Below are positions 27,885-36,284 of a DNA stretch of 64,000 nt, one piece after another. Below the pieces are notes generated by a model that was not told the origin of the DNA, searched no databases, and saw only the letters and a list, made by a program, of their open reading frames with translations. The stretch is from Caballeronia ptereochthonis (GTDB lineage: Bacteria; Pseudomonadota; Gammaproteobacteria; Burkholderiales; Burkholderiaceae). How positions within the stretch are numbered: the first letter of the stretch is position 1; each line of letters opens with the position of its first letter. Location: contig NZ_FCOB02000013.1 in the NCBI RefSeq assembly GCF_001545075.1, positions 1 to 64,000 of the forward strand. The letters are read 5' to 3'. The translations under genes were made by a program, and so were the position numbers.

Positions 27885-27977
27885 CGTTGTCTCCGTTGAT
27901 TGTTCGGTGTAGACGCAGTTTCTTCGCCTTCGACCTGACGATCAACGCAGTTTGGCTCAACTATTGCTGAGAAATTT

Positions 27978-28871
27978 TCAGGTATTCGCGTGGCGCTCGA
28001 TCTGCTGATCCATCCACGCGAGGAACTTGGCGACGCGCGGCAATCCGGCGTTCTGACTCGGGTAAACCAGATGATGCGCGCCGACCTCGACCGCATATTC
28101 GCGGCCGAAGACCGGCACGAGCGAGCCGCGCTCCAGATGCACGGACGCGAGCATCGTGCTTTCAAGCGCGATGCCGTGGCCGAGCGCGGCGGCCTCGAGC
28201 GACATGTACGAGCGGTCGAAGGAAAAGTCGAACGCCTTGCGCTTCACCGCCACGCCGAACTTGCCGAACCACTGCTGCCATTGCACGAGCGGCGTTTCAG
28301 AGAGGATCAGGCGGCGCTCGAGGAGATCCTCGGGACAGGCGACGGGAAAGCGTTCCAGATATTCACGCGCGGCGAGCGGCGCGATGGTCTCGTGCCGCAA
28401 GGTCTTCACTTCGACATCGGTCCAGTGCGCATAGCCGTGTCGCACCGCGACGTCGTAATAGCCGGACGTGAACGAGACGTCCTCGTATGAGCACGCGAGG
28501 TTCATCTGAATGTCGCCGTTTGCTTCCTGAAACGCCGCGAGACGCGGCAGCAGCCACATCAGGCCGAAGCTCGGGCTCGAATGAATCCGCAGTATCTCGA
28601 CGGACGTTTCGCTCGACGCGCGCTCGGTCGCGCGGTTCAGTTCGGCGAGCGCGCCGGTGACGTCCGACAGATATTGCGTCCCGGTGGGCGTGAGGACGAG
28701 TCCGCGTCCGAGCCGCGTGAACAGCGGACGGCCGACGATGCTTTCCAGATTCGCCAGCTGATGGCTGACGGCGGAAGGCGTGAGGCCGAGTTCGTCGGCG
28801 GCGCGGTTCACGCTCTTCGTGCGCGCCACGCTCTCGAACGCAATGATGGATTTCAGCGGAGGAAGGCGCAT
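27978..28871 (-). CDS. LysR family transcriptional regulator (GcvA-like)
   Basis: A 297-residue LysR regulator with an N-terminal winged helix-turn-helix (about residues 5-62, with SVNRAADELGLTPSAVSHQLANLE) and a periplasmic-binding-like effector domain. The segment ILRIHSSPSFGLMWLLPRL resembles the GcvA/AmpR branch. It is the first gene of the minus-strand SDR/MFS/transketolase cluster, transcribed in the same direction with 93 bases to the SDR start. It is therefore the likely local regulator, although LysR genes are more often divergent. The inducer is presumably the imported substrate. Confidence 0.88.
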   Translation of the reverse strand: MRLPPLKSIIAFESVARTKSVNRAADELGLTPSAVSHQLANLESIVGRPLFTRLGRGLVLTPTGTQYLSDVTGALAELNRATERASSETSVEILRIHSSPSFGLMWLLPRLAAFQEANGDIQMNLACSYEDVSFTSGYYDVAVRHGYAHWTDVEVKTLRHETIAPLAAREYLERFPVACPEDLLERRLILSETPLVQWQQWFGKFGVAVKRKAFDFSFDRSYMSLEAAALGHGIALESTMLASVHLERGSLVPVFGREYAVEVGAHHLVYPSQNAGLPRVAKFLAWMDQQIERHANT

Positions 28872-28904
28872 GGGCTTCGGTTCGTGTGTGGCGTGGAAGC
28901 GGCG

Positions 28905-29492
28905 TTACTTCGGCTCCTTCGGCACGCGGCCCATCAGGAAGAACTCATCGTTGGGCCGCATCGAAATGACGTTCGCCATGCGGTTCGACAACCCGAAGAA
29001 CGCCGTGATCGCCGCGATGTCCCACACGTCTTCATCGCTGAAGCCGTGCGCGCGGAGCGTGTCGAAGTCGTCATCGCCGACGGTGCCCGAAGCGCGGCAC
29101 ACCTTCAGCGCGAAATCGAGCATGGCCTTCTGGCGCGGCGTGATGTCCGCCTTGCGATGATTCACCGCCACCTGATCCGCGACAAGCGCGTTCTTCTCGT
29201 AGATGCGCAGAATCGCCCCGTGCGCGACGACGCAATAGAGACAATCGTTCACGGCGCTCGTCGCGACGACGATCATCTCGCGCTCGCCCTTGGTGAGGCC
29301 GCCTTCCTTCAGCATCAGCGCATCGTGATAGGCGAAGAACGCGCGGAACTCGTCGGGACGATGCGCAAGCGTCAGGAACACATTGGGCACGAAGCCTGCC
29401 TTCTCCTGCACTTCGAGTATGCGCGCGCGGATGTCGTCGGGCCAGTCTTGCGGAGCGGGAACCGGATAACGGCTGATGGGCTTGTTCGTCAT
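28905..29492 (-). CDS. Peroxidase-related CMD/AhpD-family protein
   Basis: A 195-residue member of the carboxymuconolactone decarboxylase/alkylhydroperoxidase AhpD fold. The redox motif DCLYCVVAHG supplies Cys84, Cys87 and His91, spaced as in AhpD (C-x2-C-x3-H), so thiol peroxidase or disulfide reductase activity is plausible. The length fits the uncharacterised peroxidase-related subfamily. It starts 56 bases after the end of the histidine kinase gene on the same strand and may be its downstream partner; 33 bases separate it from the next LysR gene. Confidence 0.85.
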   Translation of the reverse strand: MTNKPISRYPVPAPQDWPDDIRARILEVQEKAGFVPNVFLTLAHRPDEFRAFFAYHDALMLKEGGLTKGEREMIVVATSAVNDCLYCVVAHGAILRIYEKNALVADQVAVNHRKADITPRQKAMLDFALKVCRASGTVGDDDFDTLRAHGFSDEDVWDIAAITAFFGLSNRMANVISMRPNDEFFLMGRVPKEPK

Positions 29493-29548
29493 GGCGTCCT
29501 CGTCGTGGGTTCGCGGGTTGATCGAACGCCCATTGTAGAGCGCGGACT

Positions 29549-32158
29549 TCAACGCGTGATCGTCAGCGACGACAGAAGCTTGAGCAGGCTGTCCACATTG
29601 ACGGGCTTCACGAAGTGATAGTCGAAGCCGGCCGACTGCGCGCGCAGTCGGTCCTCGGCCTGACCATACCCGGTAATCGCGATCAGCAAGGGCGTGGTCT
29701 CGCCCTTGCGGCGCAGACGGCGGGCGAGTTCGTAACCGTCGATGTCGGGCAGGCCAATATCGAGCAGCGCCACATCGGGCGCCAGCAGCGGCGCGGCTTC
29801 GAGCGCTTCCGCCGACGAATACGCGACACGCGCGACATGTCCCTCCGACTCGCACAGCATGGCGAGCGAATCGGCGGCGTCGCGGTTGTCGTCGACGATG
29901 AGTATGCGCAGCGTCGAGCGTGCTTCGCGCACGCTCGTCTCCGCAAGCGCGAGCGCGGAGTGCCGTTCGTGATAATGCAGCCGCGGCAGCCGTATCGTCA
30001 CCGTCGTGCCGAGGCCCGGCCCGGGACTCTGCACGTTGATGGTTCCCTTGTGCATCTCGACGAGTTTCTTCACGAGCGAAAGCCCGATGCCGAGTCCGCC
30101 GTTCGAGCGATCGAGCGTGCGCTCGCCCTGCGAGAAGAGCTCGAACACCTTCGGCAGGAGGTTCGGCGAAATGCCGGTTCCGGTATCGGCGATCACGATC
30201 GATACGGAGTCGTCGTCGGCCTGTGCCATCACCGTGATGCGGCCATGCTCGGGCGTGTACTTGCTCGCGTTGTTCAGCACGTTCACGAGAATCTGCGACA
30301 GCCGCGTGACGTCGCCGCAGACCCATGTGGTCGCGTCGGACACATCGACCTGAATGGTCTGCGAGCGCGCCTCGACCATGCCCGCGATCGCTTCGACGGC
30401 GTGATACACCGCCGTGCCGACGAGAATCGGTTCGAGCTGCAGCGCGATGCGCCCCTGCGTGATGCGCGAGACTTCGAGCAGGTCGTCGACGATGCGCGTC
30501 ATGTGCTCGACCTGCCTGCGCATCAGGTCGATGAGGTCGCGCGGGTGCGCTTCGGCGCCCTGATCCTTCTGCAGAAGCGCGATGGCGGTGCGCAAGGGCG
30601 CGAGCGGATTGCGCAGCTCGTGCGCGAGCATCGCCAGGAACTCGTCCTTGCGGCGCCCCGATTCGCGCAGCATGAGCTCCATGTGCTTGCGCTCGGTGAT
30701 GTCGATCACGCTGCCGATGATGCGCAGCGGCTCGCCGTCCTTGCTGCGCTGAAGCAGGGCGCTGCCCTGCATCCATTGCTCGCCGTGCAGGCTGCGCACG
30801 CGAAACTCGAATTGGCCGCCGGGATTCTCGCCGGACGCGAGGCTGCGCACGTAGCGGTCGAGCGTCGCGCTGTCGTCGGGGTGCACGCGCGCGAGCGCGG
30901 CTTCGTACGTGAGGGTCTCGTGGATCTGACGCTCGCCGCCGGTTTCGAGAAAGAGCGTCCAGGTCGCGAGCTCCAGCGACGCGATGTGAATGTTCGCGGC
31001 CTGCATCGCGACCGTGAGCCGCAAGCTGCGGGCTTCGATCGCGGCCTGCGCCTCGTAGCGCGGCGTGACGTCGGTCGTCGTGCCGAACCATTCCTGCAGC
31101 TTGCCCTTGTCGTCGTACAGGGGCGCCGCATGCGCCTGCACCACGCGATAGACGCCGTCGCGCCGGTACATGCGGAACGTGAGCGTGCACGCGGTGCCTT
31201 GCTGCAAGGCCTCGAGCCATGCCTGATGCGTGCGTTCGCGATCGTCGGGGTGAATGTATTCGAGCCAGCCCCAGCCGGACAGCGCCTCCGGCGACATGCC
31301 CGTAAACTTCTCCCATTCGCCGCCCGAGGGACGGATCTCGCCGTTCGCATCGGCGGACCAGACGAGCGCGCCCGTCGATTCGACGAGCGCGCGATAACGC
31401 CGCTCGGAAAGGCTCAGGCGTTCTTCGTCGGCGCGTTGCGTGCTGATGTCGAAGCTCACGCCATAGACGCGCGTGAGCACGCCGTGACCGTCGAACTCGG
31501 GATGCCCGCGCATGCGCAGCCAGCGGCGCGTGCCCGGATCGGGTTCGAGCACGAAATCGAACTCGAAGGGACCGCCGTCGCGCAATGCTTCCGTGAGCTT
31601 GCGCTGAAAGGGCTCGCGATATTCGGGTGCGACGCGGTCCCATACTTCCGACAACAGGACAGCTTCGGTGCCGGGCGGAAACGAATACAGTGCGGCGAGC
31701 TGCGCGGTCATGCGCACGACGCGCGTTTTCATGTCCCATTCCCAGGCGCCCATGCGTGCGCCCGCGAAGGCCGCCTGCAGGCGCCGCTCGCTCGCTTCGT
31801 ACAGGGCCCACGCGTGACGGCACTCGTGAATGTCGATGGCGACGCCGACCGTATCGGCGATCTGTCCTTGCTCGTCGCGTCGCGCCTGCAGATGCAGCGT
31901 GTGCCAGCGAAAGGCGCCGTCGGCGCGCAGCAGGCGCACGTCGACGTTGCGCAGCAGCGTGCCGTCGCGCATCTGCCGCAGCGCATCGAGAACCGGAGGG
32001 ATGTCGTCGGGTTGAACGAAAGCTTTCCAGTGCCGCCCCACCAGCTCCGGAAAAGGGATGCCGAGATAGCGGCAGGCCCACGGATTCGCGTACTGGATGA
32101 CGCCGTCGCGCGCCGCGCGCCACACGAACGACGGCAAAAAATGAGCAGGATCGTACAT
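29549..32158 (-). CDS. Multi-PAS hybrid histidine kinase with C-terminal receiver
   Basis: An 869-residue sensor kinase without membrane helices, so probably cytoplasmic. Four PAS/PAC units occupy about residues 1-118, 121-240, 250-365 and 372-490. The phosphoacceptor helix LAHELRNPLAPLR has His513. An HATPase domain follows (about 620-735, with GTGISP and a GLGIGLSLVKKLVEMH G-box), then a receiver domain (about 755-869) with VDDN and the phosphoacceptor Asp in LLDIGLPDIDGYEL. No HPt or DNA-binding output gene is adjacent, so the output is unknown. Several PAS units suggest redox, light or small-ligand sensing. Confidence 0.9.
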   Translation of the reverse strand: MYDPAHFLPSFVWRAARDGVIQYANPWACRYLGIPFPELVGRHWKAFVQPDDIPPVLDALRQMRDGTLLRNVDVRLLRADGAFRWHTLHLQARRDEQGQIADTVGVAIDIHECRHAWALYEASERRLQAAFAGARMGAWEWDMKTRVVRMTAQLAALYSFPPGTEAVLLSEVWDRVAPEYREPFQRKLTEALRDGGPFEFDFVLEPDPGTRRWLRMRGHPEFDGHGVLTRVYGVSFDISTQRADEERLSLSERRYRALVESTGALVWSADANGEIRPSGGEWEKFTGMSPEALSGWGWLEYIHPDDRERTHQAWLEALQQGTACTLTFRMYRRDGVYRVVQAHAAPLYDDKGKLQEWFGTTTDVTPRYEAQAAIEARSLRLTVAMQAANIHIASLELATWTLFLETGGERQIHETLTYEAALARVHPDDSATLDRYVRSLASGENPGGQFEFRVRSLHGEQWMQGSALLQRSKDGEPLRIIGSVIDITERKHMELMLRESGRRKDEFLAMLAHELRNPLAPLRTAIALLQKDQGAEAHPRDLIDLMRRQVEHMTRIVDDLLEVSRITQGRIALQLEPILVGTAVYHAVEAIAGMVEARSQTIQVDVSDATTWVCGDVTRLSQILVNVLNNASKYTPEHGRITVMAQADDDSVSIVIADTGTGISPNLLPKVFELFSQGERTLDRSNGGLGIGLSLVKKLVEMHKGTINVQSPGPGLGTTVTIRLPRLHYHERHSALALAETSVREARSTLRILIVDDNRDAADSLAMLCESEGHVARVAYSSAEALEAAPLLAPDVALLDIGLPDIDGYELARRLRRKGETTPLLIAITGYGQAEDRLRAQSAGFDYHFVKPVNVDSLLKLLSSLTITR

Positions 32159-32419
32159 GGGCGTCCTTGCTTGCTTATTTCGGTAAGACGCCTCGCCGAG
32201 CGCGGCATCGAACGCTGCGATAGCTTAGGGATACCATACAACAAAGCCAAGCGGAAACGCTGCGGGAAAGCATCGCGTCCTTTGATCGCTTGCAGGCCGG
32301 TCGTCGACCGGGCGTGCCGAAGTCACGCGTGTCATATCGGTCGTATTTTGTATGCGTTGTACAGGAATTGTTCTAACGAAACCGTGCTCATCGTGACCGG
32401 GAAGGGCGGCTTCCTGGCA
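32159..32419. other. Intergenic stretch upstream of the histidine kinase
   Basis: These 261 bases hold no supported gene. They are AT-richer than their surroundings (for example around 32225-32250 and 32340-32375) and presumably contain the kinase promoter, but no -35/-10 pair with good spacing was convincing. No terminator-like hairpin with a T-tract was seen. Confidence 0.4.
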
Positions 32420-32596
32420 TCAGCCCGCTTCTCCGACCTCCACCGGATCCGGCAGCTTGCCTTTCTTCCCGGGCTCGGGCGGATCGGGCTCGCTCTTCAT
32501 CCCACGCATCTGCTCCTCGGAGAGGCGGCGATCCGCAACGTTCGGATCCTCGAGTGTTTGCTTAGGGGGCGTCAGGCGATCTGTTTGCTCGGACAT
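32420..32596 (-). CDS. Small hydrophilic protein of unknown function
   Basis: A 58-residue, highly charged and proline-rich protein (DPPEPGKKGKLPDPVEVGE near the end) with no hydrophobic core, probably disordered. The ATG at 32596 follows a GGAGG ribosome site, which supports translation and makes this start better than one 24 bases upstream. I do not recognise a family. Its gene is divergent from the aldose epimerase gene, with 154 bases between starts. Confidence 0.6.
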   Translation of the reverse strand: MSEQTDRLTPPKQTLEDPNVADRRLSEEQMRGMKSEPDPPEPGKKGKLPDPVEVGEAG

Positions 32597-32750
32597 GATG
32601 TCCTCCGTGTCGTCATTCATGAGAACTGGCTCGACGATTCAGCTCGCATGAGGCGTGCCCGGCAGCAAGGCCAGGCATAGGCGATGCTCATGCCGCTCAA
32701 CGATGTGCGATGCAAATGGCCATCCCGAACGATTTCCTCTTCATATCGCC

Positions 32751-33905
32751 ATGAAGTTTTCGCAAAACGCGCTGTTGCGAATTTCCGCCGCTTCCTGCGT
32801 GCTCGTCGCTCCGCTTTGCGCCGGCGCGGCGTCGATCGCGTCCGGGCCCTATGGCGCGACGCAGCAGGGGCAGGCAGTGGTCCAGTACACGCTGTCGAAC
32901 GCGCGCGGCGTGACGATGAGCTGCATTAGCTACGGCGGCATCGTGACCCGGCTCGAGGTGCCGGACCGGCGCGGACGTCGCGCGGATATCGTGCTGGGCT
33001 TCGGCTCGCTCGCCGACTATGAGAAGTTCAACGGCAAGATCCATTTCGGCGGCTTGATCGGCCGCTATGCGAACCGCATCGCGAACGGGCAGTTTCAGCT
33101 CGATGGGCGCAGCTACAAGCTGCCGGTCAACGAGCCGCCCAACACGCTGCACGGCGGCCCGCATGGTTTCGACGAGAAAGTGTGGAGCGTGGTCCGCACG
33201 TTCGAGGGCGCGCAGGGCGCGGGCGTTCAGCTTCGCTATGTGAGCCCGGACGGAGAAAACGGCTTCCCGGGCAAGCTCACCGTGGACGTCACCTACACGC
33301 TCACGGACGAGAACGAACTGCGCATCGACTATCGCGCGAAGACGGACAAGCCGACCGTCGTGAATCTCACGAATCACAGCTACTTCAATCTTGCCGGCGA
33401 GGGCAGCGGCAGCGTCGAAGGGCAACTGATCCTGATCGCAGCATCGAGCTATACGCCGACGCGCCCCGATTCGATTCCGACCGGCGAGATCGCGAGTGTC
33501 GAGAACACGCCGCTCGATTTGCGCGCACTGACGCCGATCGGCGCGCGGCTGCGTTCATCGTTTCAGCAGATGCGCCATGCGCGCGGCTACGACCAGAACT
33601 GGAAGCTCAACAAGAACAACCAGCGCGATGGCGAGCCGGGCTTCGCTGCGCGCGCCTACGATCCGTCCAGCGGCCGCGTGCTCAATGTCTACACGACGCA
33701 ACCGGGCCTGCAGTTCTACACGGGCAACGGACTCGATGGCAGCGCCATCGGCAAGTCGGGCATGGCTTACCGGCAGACGGATGGCTTCGCGCTCGAAACC
33801 GGGCATTTCCCTGACTCGCCGAATCACGCGACGTTTCCGTCGACCGAGCTCAGGCCCGGCGACGAGTATCACGAAGTCACTGTCTGGAAGTTCGGCGTGC
33901 GCTAG
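32751..33905 (+). CDS. galM: Exported aldose 1-epimerase (mutarotase)
   Basis: A 384-residue galactose mutarotase family enzyme interconverting alpha and beta anomers of hexoses. A signal peptide (residues 1-25, ending CAGAAS) marks an exported form. Core motifs are visible: GGLIGRYANRIANGQF near 100, NTLHGGPHGFDEKVW near 128, the catalytic His region NLTNHSYFNLAGEG near 205, and LETGHFPDSPNH near the C-terminus with the usual catalytic glutamate region. The ATG at 32751 is the only start that gives a proper signal peptide. It stands alone and converges with the hydrolase operon two bases away. Confidence 0.9.
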   Translation: MKFSQNALLRISAASCVLVAPLCAGAASIASGPYGATQQGQAVVQYTLSNARGVTMSCISYGGIVTRLEVPDRRGRRADIVLGFGSLADYEKFNGKIHFGGLIGRYANRIANGQFQLDGRSYKLPVNEPPNTLHGGPHGFDEKVWSVVRTFEGAQGAGVQLRYVSPDGENGFPGKLTVDVTYTLTDENELRIDYRAKTDKPTVVNLTNHSYFNLAGEGSGSVEGQLILIAASSYTPTRPDSIPTGEIASVENTPLDLRALTPIGARLRSSFQQMRHARGYDQNWKLNKNNQRDGEPGFAARAYDPSSGRVLNVYTTQPGLQFYTGNGLDGSAIGKSGMAYRQTDGFALETGHFPDSPNHATFPSTELRPGDEYHEVTVWKFGVR

Positions 33906-33907
33906 CT

Positions 33908-35095
33908 TCAGAGCTTGGGCAGATCGGTCGGGTCCACCTGCGTGCCGGGCACGCCCTGTGTGTGCGCGCTGATGTCGAGCTCATGCTGCAAGGCCGCGCG
34001 GCGCTCCGTCGATGGTCGCGCTTGGTCCGCGTTGTCGAGCGCGGGAATCACGTAGTCGTTCACCATCCGCCGGAACGTTTGCAGGTTCTTCGCATCGCGC
34101 AGGCCGCCGTCGATGGACATCACGCTCGTCATCACGATCACCGTGTTGCGTTGTGGAAGCACCGTGATGAATTGCCCCTTGAAGCCCATCGCGTCGAATT
34201 CCGGCTCGCTCTGCACGATGTTGTTGATCCACCAGTAGTAGCCGAAGTACGGCGCGACGCCGGGCGAGGTCATCTGCGCGATCCATTGCCGCGGCACGAC
34301 CTGGCGGCCCTGCCAGCGGCCATGATCGAGCACGAGCATGCCGATCTTCGCCATGTCGACGGCGCGCAGACGCAAGCCCCATCCCGCCGAGACGAGGCCC
34401 GAGCGGTCGGCGCGCTCCCACACCGCGTGCTTCATGCCGAGCGGGCCGAACAGATTCGCCTGCGCGTAGCGTTCGACGGGTTCGTGCGCGGCGGCGCTCA
34501 GCATCGCGGCGGCGAGGATCGGATTGATGTCCGTGTATTCGAACTCCGAGCCGGGCGCGGCCTTGGGATTCGTTTCGGCGGCGAGCTTCAGGCGATCCGG
34601 CGCGGCATAGTAGATCGGGTCGTCCTTCGGCTTGAAGTCATAGTGCAGACCGCTCGACATCGAGAGCACGTGCTTCAGCTCGACGTTGCGCTTGTCGGCG
34701 AAATCGGCGCGCAGATCGGGACGCCATGCGCCGAGCTTCGTCGCGACCGAATCGTCGAGACTGACCTTGCCCTGGCCGATGAGAATGCCCGCGACCATCG
34801 ACGTCACCGACTTCGTGACCGAATACAGCTCGTAGTTCGAATCGCGCGATGCGCCCGCGCCGTAACGCTCGAAGATCAGCTTGCCGTCCTTCACGACGAG
34901 GAGGCTGTAGACATCGAGCTTCTGCTCGCGAATTCGTTGCGACAGGTGCACGAGCTGGCGCGAGTCGACGCCCGCATCTTCCGGCGATGCCTGCGTCAGG
35001 CCCGCTTCGTGAAGCGGTGCGGCCGCATGCGCGCTTGCGAGCGACATGACGGCGATGGCCGGCGCGATGCAATTGAGCAACAAACGTGATTTCAT
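33908..35095 (-). CDS. Exported SxxK serine hydrolase, copy 2 of a tandem pair
   Basis: A 395-residue beta-lactamase-fold hydrolase with a signal peptide (cut near SAHA-AP). The catalytic SxxK motif is S92-V-T-K95 within YSVTKSVTS, and the class C-like Tyr motif appears as YTDIN. This family includes carboxylesterases, D-aminopeptidases and the 6-aminohexanoate-dimer hydrolase NylB. It is a close paralogue of the gene immediately upstream, sharing long stretches such as MGFKGQFITVLP, the GGLRDA block and the C-terminal TQGVPGT. It is the last gene of the hydantoinase operon, starting two bases after the stop of its paralogue. Confidence 0.85.
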   Translation of the reverse strand: MKSRLLLNCIAPAIAVMSLASAHAAAPLHEAGLTQASPEDAGVDSRQLVHLSQRIREQKLDVYSLLVVKDGKLIFERYGAGASRDSNYELYSVTKSVTSMVAGILIGQGKVSLDDSVATKLGAWRPDLRADFADKRNVELKHVLSMSSGLHYDFKPKDDPIYYAAPDRLKLAAETNPKAAPGSEFEYTDINPILAAAMLSAAAHEPVERYAQANLFGPLGMKHAVWERADRSGLVSAGWGLRLRAVDMAKIGMLVLDHGRWQGRQVVPRQWIAQMTSPGVAPYFGYYWWINNIVQSEPEFDAMGFKGQFITVLPQRNTVIVMTSVMSIDGGLRDAKNLQTFRRMVNDYVIPALDNADQARPSTERRAALQHELDISAHTQGVPGTQVDPTDLPKL

Positions 35096-35097
35096 GT

Positions 35098-36273
35098 TCA
35101 GATCTCGGGTGCGTCGTTGAATGCGGCCGCCGTGCCGGGCACGCCCTGTGTCTTGTTGCTGCGCTCGAGTTCTTCCTTCAGCGCCTGGGTCTTCGCGGCC
35201 GTGACGACCGGACGCGTCGCCGGCGTCAGCGCGGGCAGGATGAAATCGTTCACCATGCGACGGTATTGATTGAGATACGTGGCGTCGCGCAAGCCGCCAT
35301 CGGTGGGCAGCAGGCTCGTCATCACCACGACCGCATGTTGTTTCGGCAGCACCGTGATGAACTGCCCTTTGAAGCCCATCGCGCCGAATTCGGGCTGTCC
35401 CTTCTCGACCACATGCTGAATCCAGCAGTAGTAGCCGTAATCGGCGGCAGCGGGCGAGGGCGTCGTCATCTGCCTGATCCATGCCTGCGGCACGACTTGC
35501 CTGCCTTGCCAGCGGCCGTTGTCGAGCATCAGCATGCCGATCTTCGCCATGTCGACGGCGCGCAACCGCAAGCCCCAGCCGCCCGCGACAGCCCCGGTCT
35601 GATCGACGCCGGTCCAGTGGTAATGCGACATGCCGAGCGGCTCGAAGAGCTTCTTCTGAGCGAAGCGGTCCTCCGGTTCGTGCGCGGCCACGCTGACCGC
35701 CGTGCCGACCAGCACCGGATTCACGTCGATGTAATCGAAGTCCGCGCCGGGCGTCTTCGCGGCTCGCGCCGTCACCGCGACGCGCAGGCGATCCGGCGCG
35801 CCGTAGTAGAGCGGATCGGTGCCTTCGCGCGTCTGATAGCTGAGGCCGCTCGACATCGACATCAGATGACGAAGCTCGATGTCCTGCTTGTCCGCGAGTT
35901 GCGCCGCGAGATCGGGCCGCGCGCGGGCGATGAGCGGCGCAACCTTCGTCACGGGGCTCAGCCTGCCTTCGCCTTCGAGTACGCCGACCAGCAGCGACGT
36001 GATCGTCTTCGTGACGGAGTAGAGCTCATAGTTGTTGTCGCGCGTGAGACCGTCGCCATAGCGTTCGAAGACGATCTTGCCGTCCTTCACGACGACGAGG
36101 CTGCGCACGTCCATCCTGTCCATGCGTATCCATTCCGACATGCGCACGAGCGGCGCCGAATCTACGCCGATGGACTCGGGAACGACCGTCGGCATGTCCT
36201 TCGACGCACTGCCCGCCGCCTGCGCGGTGACGCAGACCAGCGCCGCCGCCATTGAAGCCAAAACCAGCTTCAT
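35098..36273 (-). CDS. Exported SxxK serine hydrolase, copy 1 of a tandem pair
   Basis: A 391-residue beta-lactamase-fold hydrolase with a signal peptide (MKLVLASMAAALVCVTAQA). The catalytic motif is S86-V-T-K89; the Tyr motif region reads YIDVN. The start at 36273 has an AAGGAG ribosome site. It follows the hydantoinase gene by 11 bases and precedes its paralogue by two, so all are one transcript. Esterase or amide hydrolase activity in the periplasm is likely. In this operon no classical N-carbamoylase is visible, and these enzymes may act on the substrate or its amide before uptake. That role is inference. Confidence 0.85.
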   Translation of the reverse strand: MKLVLASMAAALVCVTAQAAGSASKDMPTVVPESIGVDSAPLVRMSEWIRMDRMDVRSLVVVKDGKIVFERYGDGLTRDNNYELYSVTKTITSLLVGVLEGEGRLSPVTKVAPLIARARPDLAAQLADKQDIELRHLMSMSSGLSYQTREGTDPLYYGAPDRLRVAVTARAAKTPGADFDYIDVNPVLVGTAVSVAAHEPEDRFAQKKLFEPLGMSHYHWTGVDQTGAVAGGWGLRLRAVDMAKIGMLMLDNGRWQGRQVVPQAWIRQMTTPSPAAADYGYYCWIQHVVEKGQPEFGAMGFKGQFITVLPKQHAVVVMTSLLPTDGGLRDATYLNQYRRMVNDFILPALTPATRPVVTAAKTQALKEELERSNKTQGVPGTAAAFNDAPEI

Positions 36274-36284
36274 CGCTTGCTCCT

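Noticed and set aside
28905..32123. A 1072-codon minus-strand frame running through the histidine kinase region into the CMD-family gene.
   Set aside because: Only its last ~195 codons look like protein. The rest is an out-of-frame Arg/Ala-rich shadow of the kinase gene, which has full PAS, HisKA and receiver motifs in its own frame.
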